The translations under genes were made by a program, and so were the position numbers. From the NCBI GenBank assembly GCA_007449985.2, contig VIIQ02000564.1, positions 62,001 to 126,000 on the forward strand: 64,000 nt of DNA. Reading direction: 5' to 3'. The notes below the pieces were generated by a model. The model worked only from the letters and a program-made list of their open reading frames with translations. It searched no databases and was not told the origin of the DNA. Source of the stretch: Desmodesmus armatus. Lineage: Eukaryota; Chlorophyta; Chlorophyceae; Sphaeropleales; Scenedesmaceae. Position 1 is the stretch's first letter. Every line of letters starts with the position of its first letter. This document shows, in pieces, positions 50,301 to 62,800 of the stretch.

Positions 50301-52017
50301 GAGGCAGCAGCAGCAGCAGGGGGTGTGTAAGTGGCTTTCACCCGTGGTTGCCTGCCTAGTGTACACCAACCATACTTCCACCCGCCCACCCCGCCCTCAA
50401 GGGTTGGGGTTACCCCCTAGTTAGTTAGTTACACCCCACCCCCGCTCCCACCCCCACAACAGCACCCACCTCTAGCTGACACCCCCCAGTACGCCAGGTT
50501 GACACCCAGCTGCACTCCTGCCAGCATCAGTGCATCAAAGACAGCACAGCAGCGTCCAACCAGGGTTGAGGAGTGCTGCCGGGGTGGGGTCAGGAACTTC
50601 TCCTCTATCTCTACCAGCTTCTGAGGCACATCCATATCCAGCTCATCCTGCACTGCCTGCTGCTGGGAGCGCCCTGCAAGTGACACGCGCGGCGGCTGCT
50701 TCTGCTGCTGCTGCTGCAGTGCTGCTAGTTGAGATGACAGCTGTTGCCGTGCAGAGGTGTTGCCAGAGGGGTCCAACTGGGCAGCCTTCTGCAGGGCAAT
50801 TGCTGCTGGAGTGACCCTGCCTTCGGCAATAGCCTCTTGGCCAAGCCTGCACGTTGAAAGTTGCGGCAGCAGGCCAGTTGATGGGAAGGTGGTTTGGTGG
50901 TGTCATGGTGACGTTGAGGTCTTTGCAGCAGTCATTGCAGCACCACAGGCAGGAGGCGTGTTGAGAGCATGTGACAGGGACTTTGCCAGCAACAGCTGTG
51001 GGACTGGACAAGCTGCAGGAGCAGTGTCCTTACAACCCCAGCTGGGTACCCAGCCGCGGTCAGGTGGGGTTGCCAGGTATCATGCTGACTGGCACTGCAG
51101 TTGGGTGCCAACGAAGACAGGGCATGCACATTAGTAGCCCTATACACAGTATGCATGCGTGAGCGCACTTGCTGTCCCAATCCCCTGAATTTCCTGTTCA
51201 CCACACCTTAGCCAGGCTGCCGCAGCGTCCTGGGGGTCGACTGGCTTATCGCTGGCTGCGACCTGCCTTCCTGGCTTGGCAGCAGCTGCTGTGTGGGCAT
51301 GCTGTTTGCGTTGCTGATGACGCCTGCCAGCCCCAGAACTTGCTGCTGACAGCTGTGCTGGCTCTGCTGCTGCACCCTCCCCCTGCAGCTGTTCATGCTC
51401 AGCTGCTGCTGCTACTTGGTGCTCTGTTGTGCTGATCACTGCGCAGAGCATTGCCAGCTTGCCAGTCCTGCGCTTGAAGCGCACATCCTCTGCATGGGGG
51501 CTGATGGGCACTGACAGGGTCAGCTGCAGGTGGTAGCGGTCGGGGACCAGCACAGTCACTAGGTCGGGAGGATCAATAGTAACCACGATTGAGCTGGTGT
51601 CTGTCACCCCTGTGATCAACACAGGACAGCAGGGGAACAGCACATGTCACTCAACCACTGCGGCAACAACATGTCCAACTGTCACCTCCTGCTTGCCGGT
51701 GTCGACTACAGCACGCAATGTTCCAAGCAGCAAGTCTGGACCATCAGCACGCAACAAACCCTATCTGCTGCTGATATATGGCCATGATGGTTGTGTAGGG
51801 GTGACCCACCACGTAAGTGGACGTCAATCGCAACCTTCTCATTGCCAGCATCACCCACCACCCTGTACTCATGACGCGGAACCTGCAGCAGGAGGTGTCA
51901 GGGGTACAGCTGTTGCAGGACGTCAAAGGCAGCTACATGTACATTTTTCACTCAATTCCTCTTGATTCGGGTCAATGCAAGGACGTCTACTGACTTTATT
52001 TGTTGACTCACCTTCAT
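47341..52017 (-). CDS. Array copy E: CS-domain multi-pass membrane protein, frameshifted in last exon
   Basis: Exons: 52017-52012, 51882-51810, 51609-51207, 50846-50470, 50297-50185, 49753-49400, 49120-49019, then 48284 onward. The first exon reads Met-Lys instead of Met-Gln, with an in-frame TGA just upstream. The CS domain is preserved (VPRHEYRVVGDAG, VTIDPPDLV, PDRYHLQLTLSVP). The last exon opens IVLTGGGWA, then differs from the paralogues by a net loss of one base at about 48235-48260. As written it stops at 48201 (503 aa). The other frame then stays open from SVLWHMGACWD to the tail KKEQKAQQRRQQKRHRH and a stop at 47341. Exon 7 (34 codons) is the most diverged of the five, and a SINE-like insertion enlarges the following intron. 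It is the first copy in transcription order and probably an older branch with D. Confidence 0.66.
48465..48831 (-). mobile_element. tRNA-derived SINE-like element in the last intron of copy E
   Basis: On the minus strand, starting near 48831, a tRNA-like head carries an A-box-like TAGCATGGCC (48812-48821) and a B box GGTTCAATCC (48771-48780). They start about 42 bases apart, close to tRNA spacing, but the implied cloverleaf is poor, so this is not an intact tRNA. About 240 bases of unrelated body follow, then a short (TACTG)n simple-repeat tail at about 48466-48530. Head, body and simple-repeat tail is the plan of a SINE. Ends are approximate and no target-site duplication was established. 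Confidence 0.5.
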
Positions 52018-53844
52018 CAGATCTGGTCACCCCATGTCACCATGCTTGACTGCCAAGCTCAGCGATGTCCAAACATCGACGGTTGCTGTTTGAGATTCAA
52101 CGACACGAGCACCGCAGGTAAGCGCAGTAGGCTTGTTGACTTCTATTGATCAATGTCAGTTGGGGCAGTTGCAAAACCCTTGGTGTAGGGGAGGAGGTTG
52201 GTATCAGATGTCGATGGAGACTGTAGGAATTGGGTCAATCGTTTGTTCATGACCAAAGACAAACAATGTGCATTAGCATCAAGGTACTGCATCAAGGTAC
52301 TGCCTAAAATAGGTACTGCCTAGAACCGTTGAGCATTGAAGTGTCGCACTGACCTAACTGACCTTACTGACTGACTGCGGCCATGGCCATGACACACCCA
52401 TCAGGGACATTATGTGATTTGTGCTGCGCTGAGGGTTGCAGAATGGGACTGCTGGAACTAATGCCATCATCACAGGCAAAGGTCGCCTCACAGTTTTGAC
52501 GCCGTCACTGAAGCCAACCACTTGAATACAATCACTTTCCGACCACTTGACGCCATGTGCCACACCTGCTTATCCAAATCTGAACGAATTACAGTTGTCT
52601 CTGACGTACAAACTGCAAAACGAAGGATACCAGGGTCAGCCAGGTTCTGCTGCAATCCGCCACCACCAATCCAGCAGCATCAGCAGGACAAGTAATTAGG
52701 CATTTGCGCCAGCACAACCATACTGTACACACTGCCAACGCTGCGGGGGTACTCATTGCCGACTGGCTACATCAGAGAATCCAACACAACAAAACGGTGA
52801 CATACATGTTCGTGTTGCAGCGTTGGGGGCCTTTCTCTGATGGATGCGAACAGGATGGCCCAAATGGAAACCAGCTGGCACCAAGTAGCTGGCCAGCAGC
52901 CCTGTTTGGTTGGTGCTGGCTGTGCAATGCCCAGTAGACTGTCCACCATTTGTCATTGGGACCATGCGTGCCTGCTCAGATACAGGTGTTTGGGGACTCT
53001 TCGAAAGACTCCCTCCCTGAAAGCACAGCTTGTACGACACAGGACGCTTCACACCAAAGCATGCAGATCATGGCACAAACCATGGCATGCAAAACCTTGG
53101 AAAAGGGGCATGTATGTCCATACCACAGCAGGCTGGCAAGCGCCCGACTGTCCACACCATCACACAAGCAACTGACAGCACCAGAGGTGAGCACGGATGC
53201 GCTCACATGAGTGCAACATGTACAGGTTTACCTGAAGATAGATCACAAGATCACCCTGCCTTGCGGCACCGCCACAAGGCACGGGCAGCAAAAGACCAAT
53301 CCAGAACAGCACAAACCGAACACAACCAACACACACACCACCTCAGCCCCCCTCCCCCAGAAGCCCAACCCCACCTACCATACACTGCATGCCGGCTTGC
53401 AACCCACCGCCACACTGCAGGTCTCACCTCACCAAAGAAGGTTGTTAACAAACAACCCACATCATATAGACCATGTGATGGCAACCCTTGTGCTCCAGAT
53501 AGGTAGCAACGGCCCCATCCAGTTCATTTGAGAGTCATGAACAATGCCCAACCAGCCCCGCACTGCTGCAAATCCGACACACGACCCTGCCATCCGTCAA
53601 CGGCACAGCAGTACCACCACCGACGCCAACCCAGCACAACCACATGCAGTTAGGCATAGACAGCAGGGCTGCAGCCACGGCATGCACCCATAGGTGGGAG
53701 CCATAGCTGGATGATCCCCCCCCTGCCGCTGCGCTGACATGCCAATATGCGCACACATTCAGGGACCGCATCACTCCAGGCTGGAGCCCAGAGCAGTGGC
53801 TGCACCATTCCCCACTGCCACTGCGCTGACATGCAGGGAGCGCA
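52018..53844 (-). other. Copy E upstream region and HERC-like 3' flank
   Basis: Holds the copy E promoter (near 52018-52200) and the 3' UTR of the HERC-like gene. A minus-strand TGTAA near 52592 is a weak candidate for its end. Short direct repeats (catcaaggtactgc twice near 52280) are present. No gene is supported. Confidence 0.4.
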
Positions 53845-53856
53845 TCACTCCAGGCC
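53731..53856. repeat. Short duplication spanning the HERC-like stop codon
   Basis: The segment around the stop (53816-53856, gctgacatgcagggagcgcatcactccaggc) is repeated in longer form at 53731-53785, just downstream in transcript direction. Confidence 0.6.
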
Positions 53857-56800
53857 AAAGCCCTCAGCGTTCATGACTGCCAGCTTGATGCGGTCCAGCA
53901 TCTTCTGCTTGCTGCAGTACTCGGGCAGCAGCAGCGTGTTGAAGCAGGTGTGGCTGGTGGGCAGCTTGTTGCTGTCGGGGCCGTCGCGCTGGATCACACA
54001 CTTGAGCGCACCCAAGCCACCGATGGGGGCCCTGCACGCATCAACAGCCACGGTTAAAGCACCTTGACGTGGGTGGCCCCTCATAAAGGCAAGCTAGCGC
54101 CCAGTTCAAAAGGCACGGGATGCTGTGATGTGTTGGTTTTTTCTCTCGAACAGCCACTACCACAACATGTGCCCCCCCCCCCCTCCCCCCCTCCAGAGTT
54201 TTACATGTAACCAGAATTGCGCAGGGGGCCTGCACAAATTGTAGAGCTGTTGGAACTGGGAATTTTCAGGGTTCAATGCAGCAGCAGGCTCCCAAGTCCT
54301 TTGCCTGCTGGCCTCCCCGCACTGCCTGCCCCTCACCTGTCGCTGCCTGTGAAGAACTTGAGGAACTTCTTCTTCTCCTCCAACGTCAACTCACGCTTCA
54401 CAATCTGATGCAGGACACACAGCAGACAGCAGCGGGTGGGGAGTAGGGCACAGGCACAACCAGCGTCACACGAGATGTACATGGAATGCGTGAAGCCGCA
54501 TGATGCCCTCTGCAGAGTTCAGGCTGAGGTCTGCACCGTAGCAACCAGTAAAACAAATATATAAATAAATGCAGCGAAGACATGACAGGAATGCAAACCA
54601 CCTCATATGTCTGCTGGTGGCCATGACTGCTGGTGCCTGACGGCCCCTCACCTGCCACATCCACTGCACCGCTGGCGTCGCCACACTGAAGCCGCCCTCA
54701 TACTTGGAGTTGCGCTCCAACGCTCTCAAAGTCAAGGTTGGGGTTTCCACACACCAGCCGCTCAACCTGAACACGTGCAGAAGTGTGATCCACAGAAGCG
54801 ACATCAGCGACTGCAGCTTGCTGCCTATCTCAAACATGTGAGGTTGTAGGAGGCACAGGAAGGCCATGCAGCGATCGCTGCTGCACACTGAGTTGAAGCT
54901 GGGCCGCACCTCGCAGGCGTTGAACAGGCGGATGGCGGGGCCGTCGCACAGTATCTTGAAGCCAGCAGCAAAGGCCTCAAACTGGCGCTTGATGGACCTG
55001 CACAGCAACACAGCAGCATGCAGGTTTGTGATCAACAATATATGGCTGGCTCCAGGGCGCCCAGGTCAAGCGTTTGAGGAAACCTTAGGAGGGGTGGCCC
55101 GCAGCCTGGCACAAGCCACCACATGTCCTGTCAGTGCAGCCGCAGCACCGCCATCGCAAACACAGGGTCATTCCTTCATCAAGCTTGTTTTGGTGGATTG
55201 CTGCCAAATCACCAAAAAGTGCCCTCAGCGGGGCTGCTGACCACTCCACGGCCAAACACCCTCACCGCACACTGCACAACCCAAGGCCCAAGTAGCATTG
55301 CAAGCCGCCGCCCGCCCACCTGTTGAGCGGTAGTCCACCATGAGCTCCACATACTCGTGCCTGTTCTCCTCAGTGACGGGGATGTCCTCACCGCCATGCT
55401 TCAGCCCAATGGTGCGCAGGTCGCCAAAGAAGTCCTCTCCACAGAGAAGGTCAGGCAGAACGTGTCCTGCACACAGACACACATTGACACATGCCAGTAC
55501 AAGCCACCTGGGCACACACTACATGGTGGGTTAGCCGTCGCATCAAGATGGCCCAAGATGGCTAACGGATGAAGTGATGCGATCTTGATGAAAACACTAC
55601 ACACACAACCCCAATCCTGCAGCTGAGCCAGGTCTGACCAACAGAGGCACCTCACATCACGACGACGGCGCCGGCAATCGTTCGCATCTTGCACCCCACC
55701 CCCACTTACGACACCCCTGCACCCACGGCACCGGCCGTGTTCCCTCCATCCACACTGGCGGGCCCGTCATACTGCAGCAGCTGCCGCAGGCTGCGCCCCA
55801 GTCGTGGCTGCATCTCCTCCAGGTCCCTCAGGCCCACCGCCTGGCCCAGCAGCTTCTTGTACAGCGGCAGCGGCAGCGGGAAGTCCAGCAGCACCCGGTG
55901 TAGATGGCCAGGCCCAGCACCAGCCCCATCAGCATAAACTGCTCCTCACCCTCAGGCTGCACGCGTTGAACCTGCAGGGGTTGCGGGCACACACAAGCAC
56001 AGGCCGCCAGCAGCAGGTGCAGCAAGGCTGTGAGGTCAAGATACGGGGCAGCGATAGCTAGCAGGAGCAGCGTCATGTGCCGGCTTGCAGTGATACTTTC
56101 TGCTCCACATACAGCTACAGCCAAAAGAAAAGGACAGACCCAACAGGATGTATGCATTCCAGGTCCCTGCTCACCAGTAGGTGTGGCTCTCTGGCTGGTA
56201 GACGAGCATGCCATAGTCGGGGCTGAGCAGCTCCCCCACCAGCAGCTGGAAGAACTCCTTCTTCACACCACCGCGTCAATGCCCTCCTCCCCTATGAGTG
56301 GACACGCAGCGGCTTGAACAGGTCCTTCCTGCAGGGCACATGGCGGGGAAGAAGTGAGGCAGCGTGGCGGTCAAGGGATGGGTCCCACAACAGAGAGGGA
56401 TGTCAAACAAGTTGTGGCTGAACTTGTTCACAGGGTGGAAGCAGTACAGCCCTCAATCATCTCTCTATATGTCACTCTTATACGTCATGTCATAGGGCAC
56501 TGCACACAAAGGTGACTTGCTATTCTGGCCTGCTTGCACTTGGTGTCACATGGCTGATTGACATCAGGTGCAAGCAGGGCAGAAAAGCAAGCCACCTTTG
56601 GGTGCGATGCCCTGTGACATGACATATAGGAGTGCGCTGCAGATCATGACACATAAGCAAGCGAACTTCAAACATCGTCGCAGCCCCCACCTGTACTGGC
56701 GGGCAATCTCATCGAGTGCGTCCTCCAGCAGATGGTTGCGCCGCACACGCACGATGCACATGTCGCTGTGCGTGCCCTGCACGTTGCAGTCCGCGGGCCG

Positions 56801-59800
56801 CGGCAGGTGCATGCTGCCCTCACGCCGCACCAGCTGGCTCTCGATGATGCTGGCTGCTGTGGGGCTATCCAACTCAGCCTCCGCGTTGTTGGCACCAGAG
56901 TTACTGTCAAAGCGGCTGCAGGAAGCAGGGACAGAACCCAAAGAGAGGCACGATTTGAGTTTGAGAGCAAGCACCACCAGGGGACAGCAAAATGCAGCTG
57001 CTGGGCAGACCTGCGCACACTAACGTCATTGTCTGGGTCGTCGGCGCTGCCATCTGCAAGGCACTGCTATTACGCATACCCAGCCACGCCGAACGTGACT
57101 TGATGTGTTCACAGTATGCTCACGACTGCCTGTTTGTTAGCCTAGCCTCACCTGCTGCGTAGGATGTTGAAGAACAGCCCCCGGAGGCCGCGCTGCTCGT
57201 TCCCGCCTGCTGCTGAGGTGTTCCTGCTGTTGCTGCGGCTGGGTTTGCTGTCCTCGCTGCGGCGTGGCTGGCGGCGGCTGGAGCTGTCCTCCCCGCCATC
57301 ATGGCTGGCACCTGCACGGCGTGACGGCCAGCAAACAGGAGTTTTGCACATCTCTTGATGACTGGTCCTTCTGTACATTCCGCATAGCCTCAAGTTGTGG
57401 TGCATTGTAATGAAGACTGGCAAACGTCCCCCTTGAATGTGAAAAGCTTGCGTGCAAGGCCTCATAAAGAAGGCCAGCCAGTGCATGCATGGGGCTGCAG
57501 GCCACTACCAGGGTATATGCTTACCTGCCAGGGAGCGGGACTTGCCGAGATGACCCGAGAGTCATCCTCTCTGCTTCTACTGCTGCTGCCGTATAGCTGC
57601 TGCTCCATACGCGCATGCGCCACAGTCTGCAGGCAGGTACACAGCAGCACAACACACCGCCTTCAACAAAGGAGACTGGGCAGCACGACCAACCACACCA
57701 CACCACACCACACCGTTTTGCACACACCTCACCTCAAGTGCGTCAAGAAACCTTCCCGCCACCACGGGTGGAATGGACCTCCCATGTACCAGGCGAGGTG
57801 CAATGGCTGCTGCTGCACTCCACCTGATCCAGATTGCAACATGAACGAAGTCCGGAACGATTATCACAACTACAACAAACACCAGACCTCATTGCAGACA
57901 CCCCACAGCTGTGCATCCCTCACCTGCTCCATCTGGAAGCGTGCCTCTATGTGCAGCAGGTTGCTCTTGGCGCGCGGGTCCAGCAGGAAGGGGTAGCTGC
58001 AGAAGCTGAAGGGCCCGTCATTGCCGTGCCGCCGGGAGGGCTGCTCCTGCGTCTGGCGCCAGGCCGTGTAGTGGTCCTGCACATCCATCTTCTCGCTGCA
58101 GGACAGCACAGCACAACAAAGCACACATGCAGCAGAAACAGTAAGCAAACGGCGAGCTGATCACCCCTCCAACTCACCTACACCCACAAACACGACACCA
58201 CCACACGCTCAGAGGCAGGCACACAGCTACACCTACCCAGCTGGTTTCAAGCCCAACACACCGTTGGGTGTGCGCAACCCCGCTTCATGCACGAGGTGCA
58301 CACAACCCCCGCCAGAGCTGGCTTGGTGCTTGCCCTGGCCCCCTGCCGTGCCTGCTGCAGCAGCACTGCACCTCCTGCCCCATCCCCAGGCCCCTCACCT
58401 GATGAGCTGGTTGTAGAAGCCGTCGGGCGGCAGCTTGCGTCCGACCTGGTTGGCCTCCTCCACCTTAGCCAGCACCTTGATGGCGTTCATAACCCCGATG
58501 GTCAGCTTCTTGGTGGCCATCAGCTCCTTGGTCAGGTAGGACTGCATGGGGGCAACCACACGCTGCTCCAGCAGGGGTGCGGGGTAGTCACTCCACCACT
58601 TGACCAGCAACTGCGCACCCCAGCACACCACGCCACAACATATAGTGAGTGGCGGAACAGGCAATGCCTGCAACTAGGAGCCCTTGAAAAAATGCCTGCT
58701 CGTGCTTGGCACCCCAGTCTCAGCACTACGGTAGATTGAGTGCTGTGATACTGCCTCTACTGCACCACATATACATTGCAAAGTGGCTCCCCAGTGCGCC
58801 AACCAAAACTAGAACAATCTACCTTACAACCTTTCACATAGCACGCTTCCTTGCCGTGATGCCCCTTGCTACCCAGCCGCTACCTACATGGCGTGTGGCC
58901 TTGTGTGCGCCCAGGATGAGGGAGCACAGCCGCGGCAGCAGCGCCTTTGCAAAGTGGTGCTCGCCCAACAGCGGGTTCTGCGCTGCCGCCAGCAGCACCT
59001 GCGCCCGCTCAGGCATGTCCAGCCGCTTGGCATGTGCGCTGAGGTCATCCAGCAGATGCACCGCAGACTTGTACATGCTCTGCATCATGCTGAACTTATG
59101 AAGGTCTGCGATGGCCGTGCTGAGGGCGGGGTCCGTATCGTCGGTGCCGCTGCCACCAGCACCGGCCCCCTCAGCTGCTGCTGAGCTGCTGCTACCTGCC
59201 ACTGCCCGCTCCACCCTGCATGCCACAAAGCAGACACCAGCGCAGGAGTGCTAAGCAGTGCACACGGGATGCGTGATGGGTGCCCAATCAGCAGAGCTAC
59301 TACTACCATAGTGTTTGAGACGATAGTTTTTGGCTGCTGCATCATGTGCACTTGGCACACCCGCGTTGGAGACATACAAACACTGCGCAAGACACCAAAT
59401 GACAGCTTACCAACACCCCTGCATTCAATGCTGCATGCCCAGCACCGCTAGCGCCCCCCAGCACCACAGCTCAACCCAACCACTCACTCTTCTGCGCTGA
59501 AGAGTTGCAGTATACTCTGCTGCGTCTTCTCCAGCAGCTCCACATCCAGCCCCACACGGTCTGTGTAGCCAAACGCCGCACTGATGGCTGCTGCTGACCC
59601 AAACACCATCTCCACCCCCGCAGACACCATCTTGAGGCTGCTGGCCAGAGCCATCTTGTCGCTGCCCTGCTGGATCTTCTTACTGGCACGCGCTACAGCC
59701 TGCTGCAGCCTGCAGGACACAACAGAGCAGCGGAACACGGTTTGCAGGTGCGGTCGATGCAACCAGAACAAAAAGCTAGCTCATAGCACACTGACTTGTG

Positions 59801-62800
59801 CAGGAAAGCGCACGTTGGGTACTGCATGTGATGTGTTGAGCAAGCATAAAGGGCGGAAGTGTCTATTCTGCAGCAGCACAGTGATGCACACTCCACATAT
59901 CAGACACACCACAAGCGCACATCTTCCTGCCTTGGCAACCTTTGCTGTGTAGGTGCATGCATGCGCATGCTGGCTAAACCTCATCCTGCCATCTCTATCT
60001 GCCACTCACTTTGCCAGGAGGTTGATACTGTACACGTCGGGTATCTCTTCAGGCGCCCGCGTCAAGAAGATGCTGCTGTTGCCACCCGCCACTATCTGAT
60101 GCACCACAGGGCTTTTGCTGTGCACAAGCTGCTGCGTCGGATCTGTTGAGAGGCTTCTGCTGCTGGTCGCACTGCTGCAGCCGCCGCTACTCTGCCGCTG
60201 TATGCTGCCTGTAGCTGACGGCCGCTGCGGCTGCTGCGCCAGCGCCAGCTGCGCCAGCTCCTGCTCCGGCCCCTCTATGACAGGGGCCAGGTTGCTGCCG
60301 CTGTTCCGCTGCTCCCGCTGCCGCTCCCGGTCCCGCTTTGACGGCTGGAACGGCAAGTGCAGCTTGATGGGGATGGGCACGGTGCGGTCCGGGCTCATGC
60401 GGTGCAGACTGCCGGGAACCTGCGACACAGCGCACAGACACAGCAGCAAAGGACATGGTGACATCACAGCAGCGGACAGCTGCAGCAACCACGCTCAAAA
60501 AACTGCCATGCAACAGCTGCACATACAATTGGCGTGACAGCAGCACCATCCACCTCAACTCAAGATAGATTTGACCAACGGCTAGCCCAGCAGCTGGCCC
60601 AGCAGGCTCACCTGGCCCAGCTTGCAGCTGCCGCAGCCATAGACCACCCCGTCACGCCGCAGGAAGATGGTGTGGTGCTGCCCCCCTGCCACCCGCTCGA
60701 TATCCTTGCCCACCAGCGCCTTGATGCGCGTCGGCACGGCACGGTCCTCGTACGTGCCTGCAAAACATGGCAAGGCAGAGCAAACAGGATCACATGGCAG
60801 GGGAACAAGAAGCACCTGGTGTTACACACAGCTATTGAAAAGATGATGCTCCCCATACAAACCCTCCACATGGCAACCAGCTGCGCTGAGGTGGCAATCG
60901 TGTTGATGGGGTTGCGTCCCCTTGGTAACCCCAAACCAGAATCACTGATTGAAGCCACTTGATGGGCACTGCACAAGCCATCACAGCCAGCAAGCCTTGC
61001 AGCGCGCACTAGCTGGCGTCACTCAATGCTGCAGTTGAGCACGCATTCATCAAGTACTGGACGCGTCACTCAACTGCAGCGTTGAGTGACGCCAGCTAGT
61101 GCCCGCTGCAACTAGTGCGGCAGCCCGCCCCCCTGCATCTTGCCGTTGCTCAAGCATCAGCATCCCAGGCCAAACGCCCACCACCGCACCCACCCTGTCA
61201 AGAAACCCCGATATGCCATGGTGGCCGCCACCTACCATGCCCTAATGCGCCGTACTGCCCATGGCCCCAGCTGTAGCAGGAGTCGTCCGTCACTGCCAGC
61301 GTGTGTGCTGAGCCTGCAGCTATGTAGCGCACACCCTTGAGTGGCACACGCTTGGGCGTGTGCACACACGGCTCCTCCAGGCTGCATGCGCTGCTGGTGC
61401 TGCTGGGCGAGCCTGCAGGAACAGCAGCAACACAACATCACACATCAAGACGGCCGTGAGCAGCACCACCCCTTGTCTGGTGCCCTGTGTGGAACTCGAC
61501 GCTTACCACACCCCGAACAGTCAAAAAACCCCAAAGGATATAGATGCCGCTGCTTGGTAGTGATCTCACACGGTGACCACTGCTGTCACGTGGCCTTCAC
61601 AGCAAAGCAAAGCATGTGTGCGTCAAAACGCAGCGCCTCAACAGCAAGCCCACCTGTGTCGCTGGTGTAGTGCTCAAACTGGCTGGTGTCTGGTGTGCTG
61701 AACAGCCACTCTGTCGCCACCTCCACGCCCACATTGCCAGTCTCGGTGAGCGCCACCTCAGCCTTGTGCTTGGCAATGCCCATCTCCATCATGGCCACAA
61801 GGTACGCCTGGTTCACACGCTTCTTCCTGCGCAGCCACACACGCAGCACATGCGATGCACCAGCACGGGAGTACTTTCAGTGCAGCAAGGCATGATAGCG
61901 CACAGCACACCACGCACAGCACAGCACAACAACAGCACACACCCACAGGGCATGCAGAGCTACCAACTTGACAAACTATCTATACACTACGCTTGCTATC
62001 CCAACTGCTGCAACTGCTTCTGGCAGGCCTGGCGCTGCCACTTAAGCATCACAAGCACAGCCTCCATTCAGTGCCGACCCAACAGCAGCTGCCTGCAGCG
62101 ACTCACTTGCGGCGTGCCCGCAGGCTGGGGTCGCCCTCCCGCACCAGCCCCAGCTGCCCAAAGTGGTTGCTGCCCCACACAAACATGTGGCCGCTGCTGG
62201 TCAGGGCTGCACTGTGAGCGTCGCCTGCTGCCAGCTGCACCACAGGCAGCGCCCACAGCCCATCCACGAGGGTGGGGGTGTGCCTGCAGGAACACAAACA
62301 GCGGCATCAGTACATCAGCGCGTTGCTCCCTGCTGAGGTACATGGTTACGGGCCTGCTGCTGCCAGCAAGCATCCAGGTGCCAAGTGGCGTCCTTGTCTC
62401 AACCACTGCAGCTGATCCCAACCCAGCAATGCCTGCAGTAACAATGCTGTGGCTGACACAAGCAGGAAGAAAACCACTGTTTGACAAAAGCAAGACAGCT
62501 GCAGGCCGCCATGTGCTGCTGATGTTGGTCTGCTGCTGCATTGGGTCTGCTGCTGCCTGTCCCGCTCACACCCACCTGTCCCGCCTGTCTGACAAGCCCA
62601 GCTGCCCTGCGCTGTTGTGGCCCCACGCATACACCTGCGACTGAGCTGTCACACAGATGGTGTGCAGGCGACCACAAACCACCTGCAAGCAACACGCACA
62701 CAAGCAAGACAATCAAGACCCTGCACCTCAAAGGCTTGCCTATCAACTGATCAGAGGCCACCGCAGTGACACCTGATACCCTTGCTGCAAGCTACCCATG

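Noticed and set aside
53845..56328. Calling the whole HERC-like gene a pseudogene
   Set aside because: The 5' exons are flawless and the catalytic site is intact; indels are clustered and mostly in short homopolymers, so assembly error is at least as likely.
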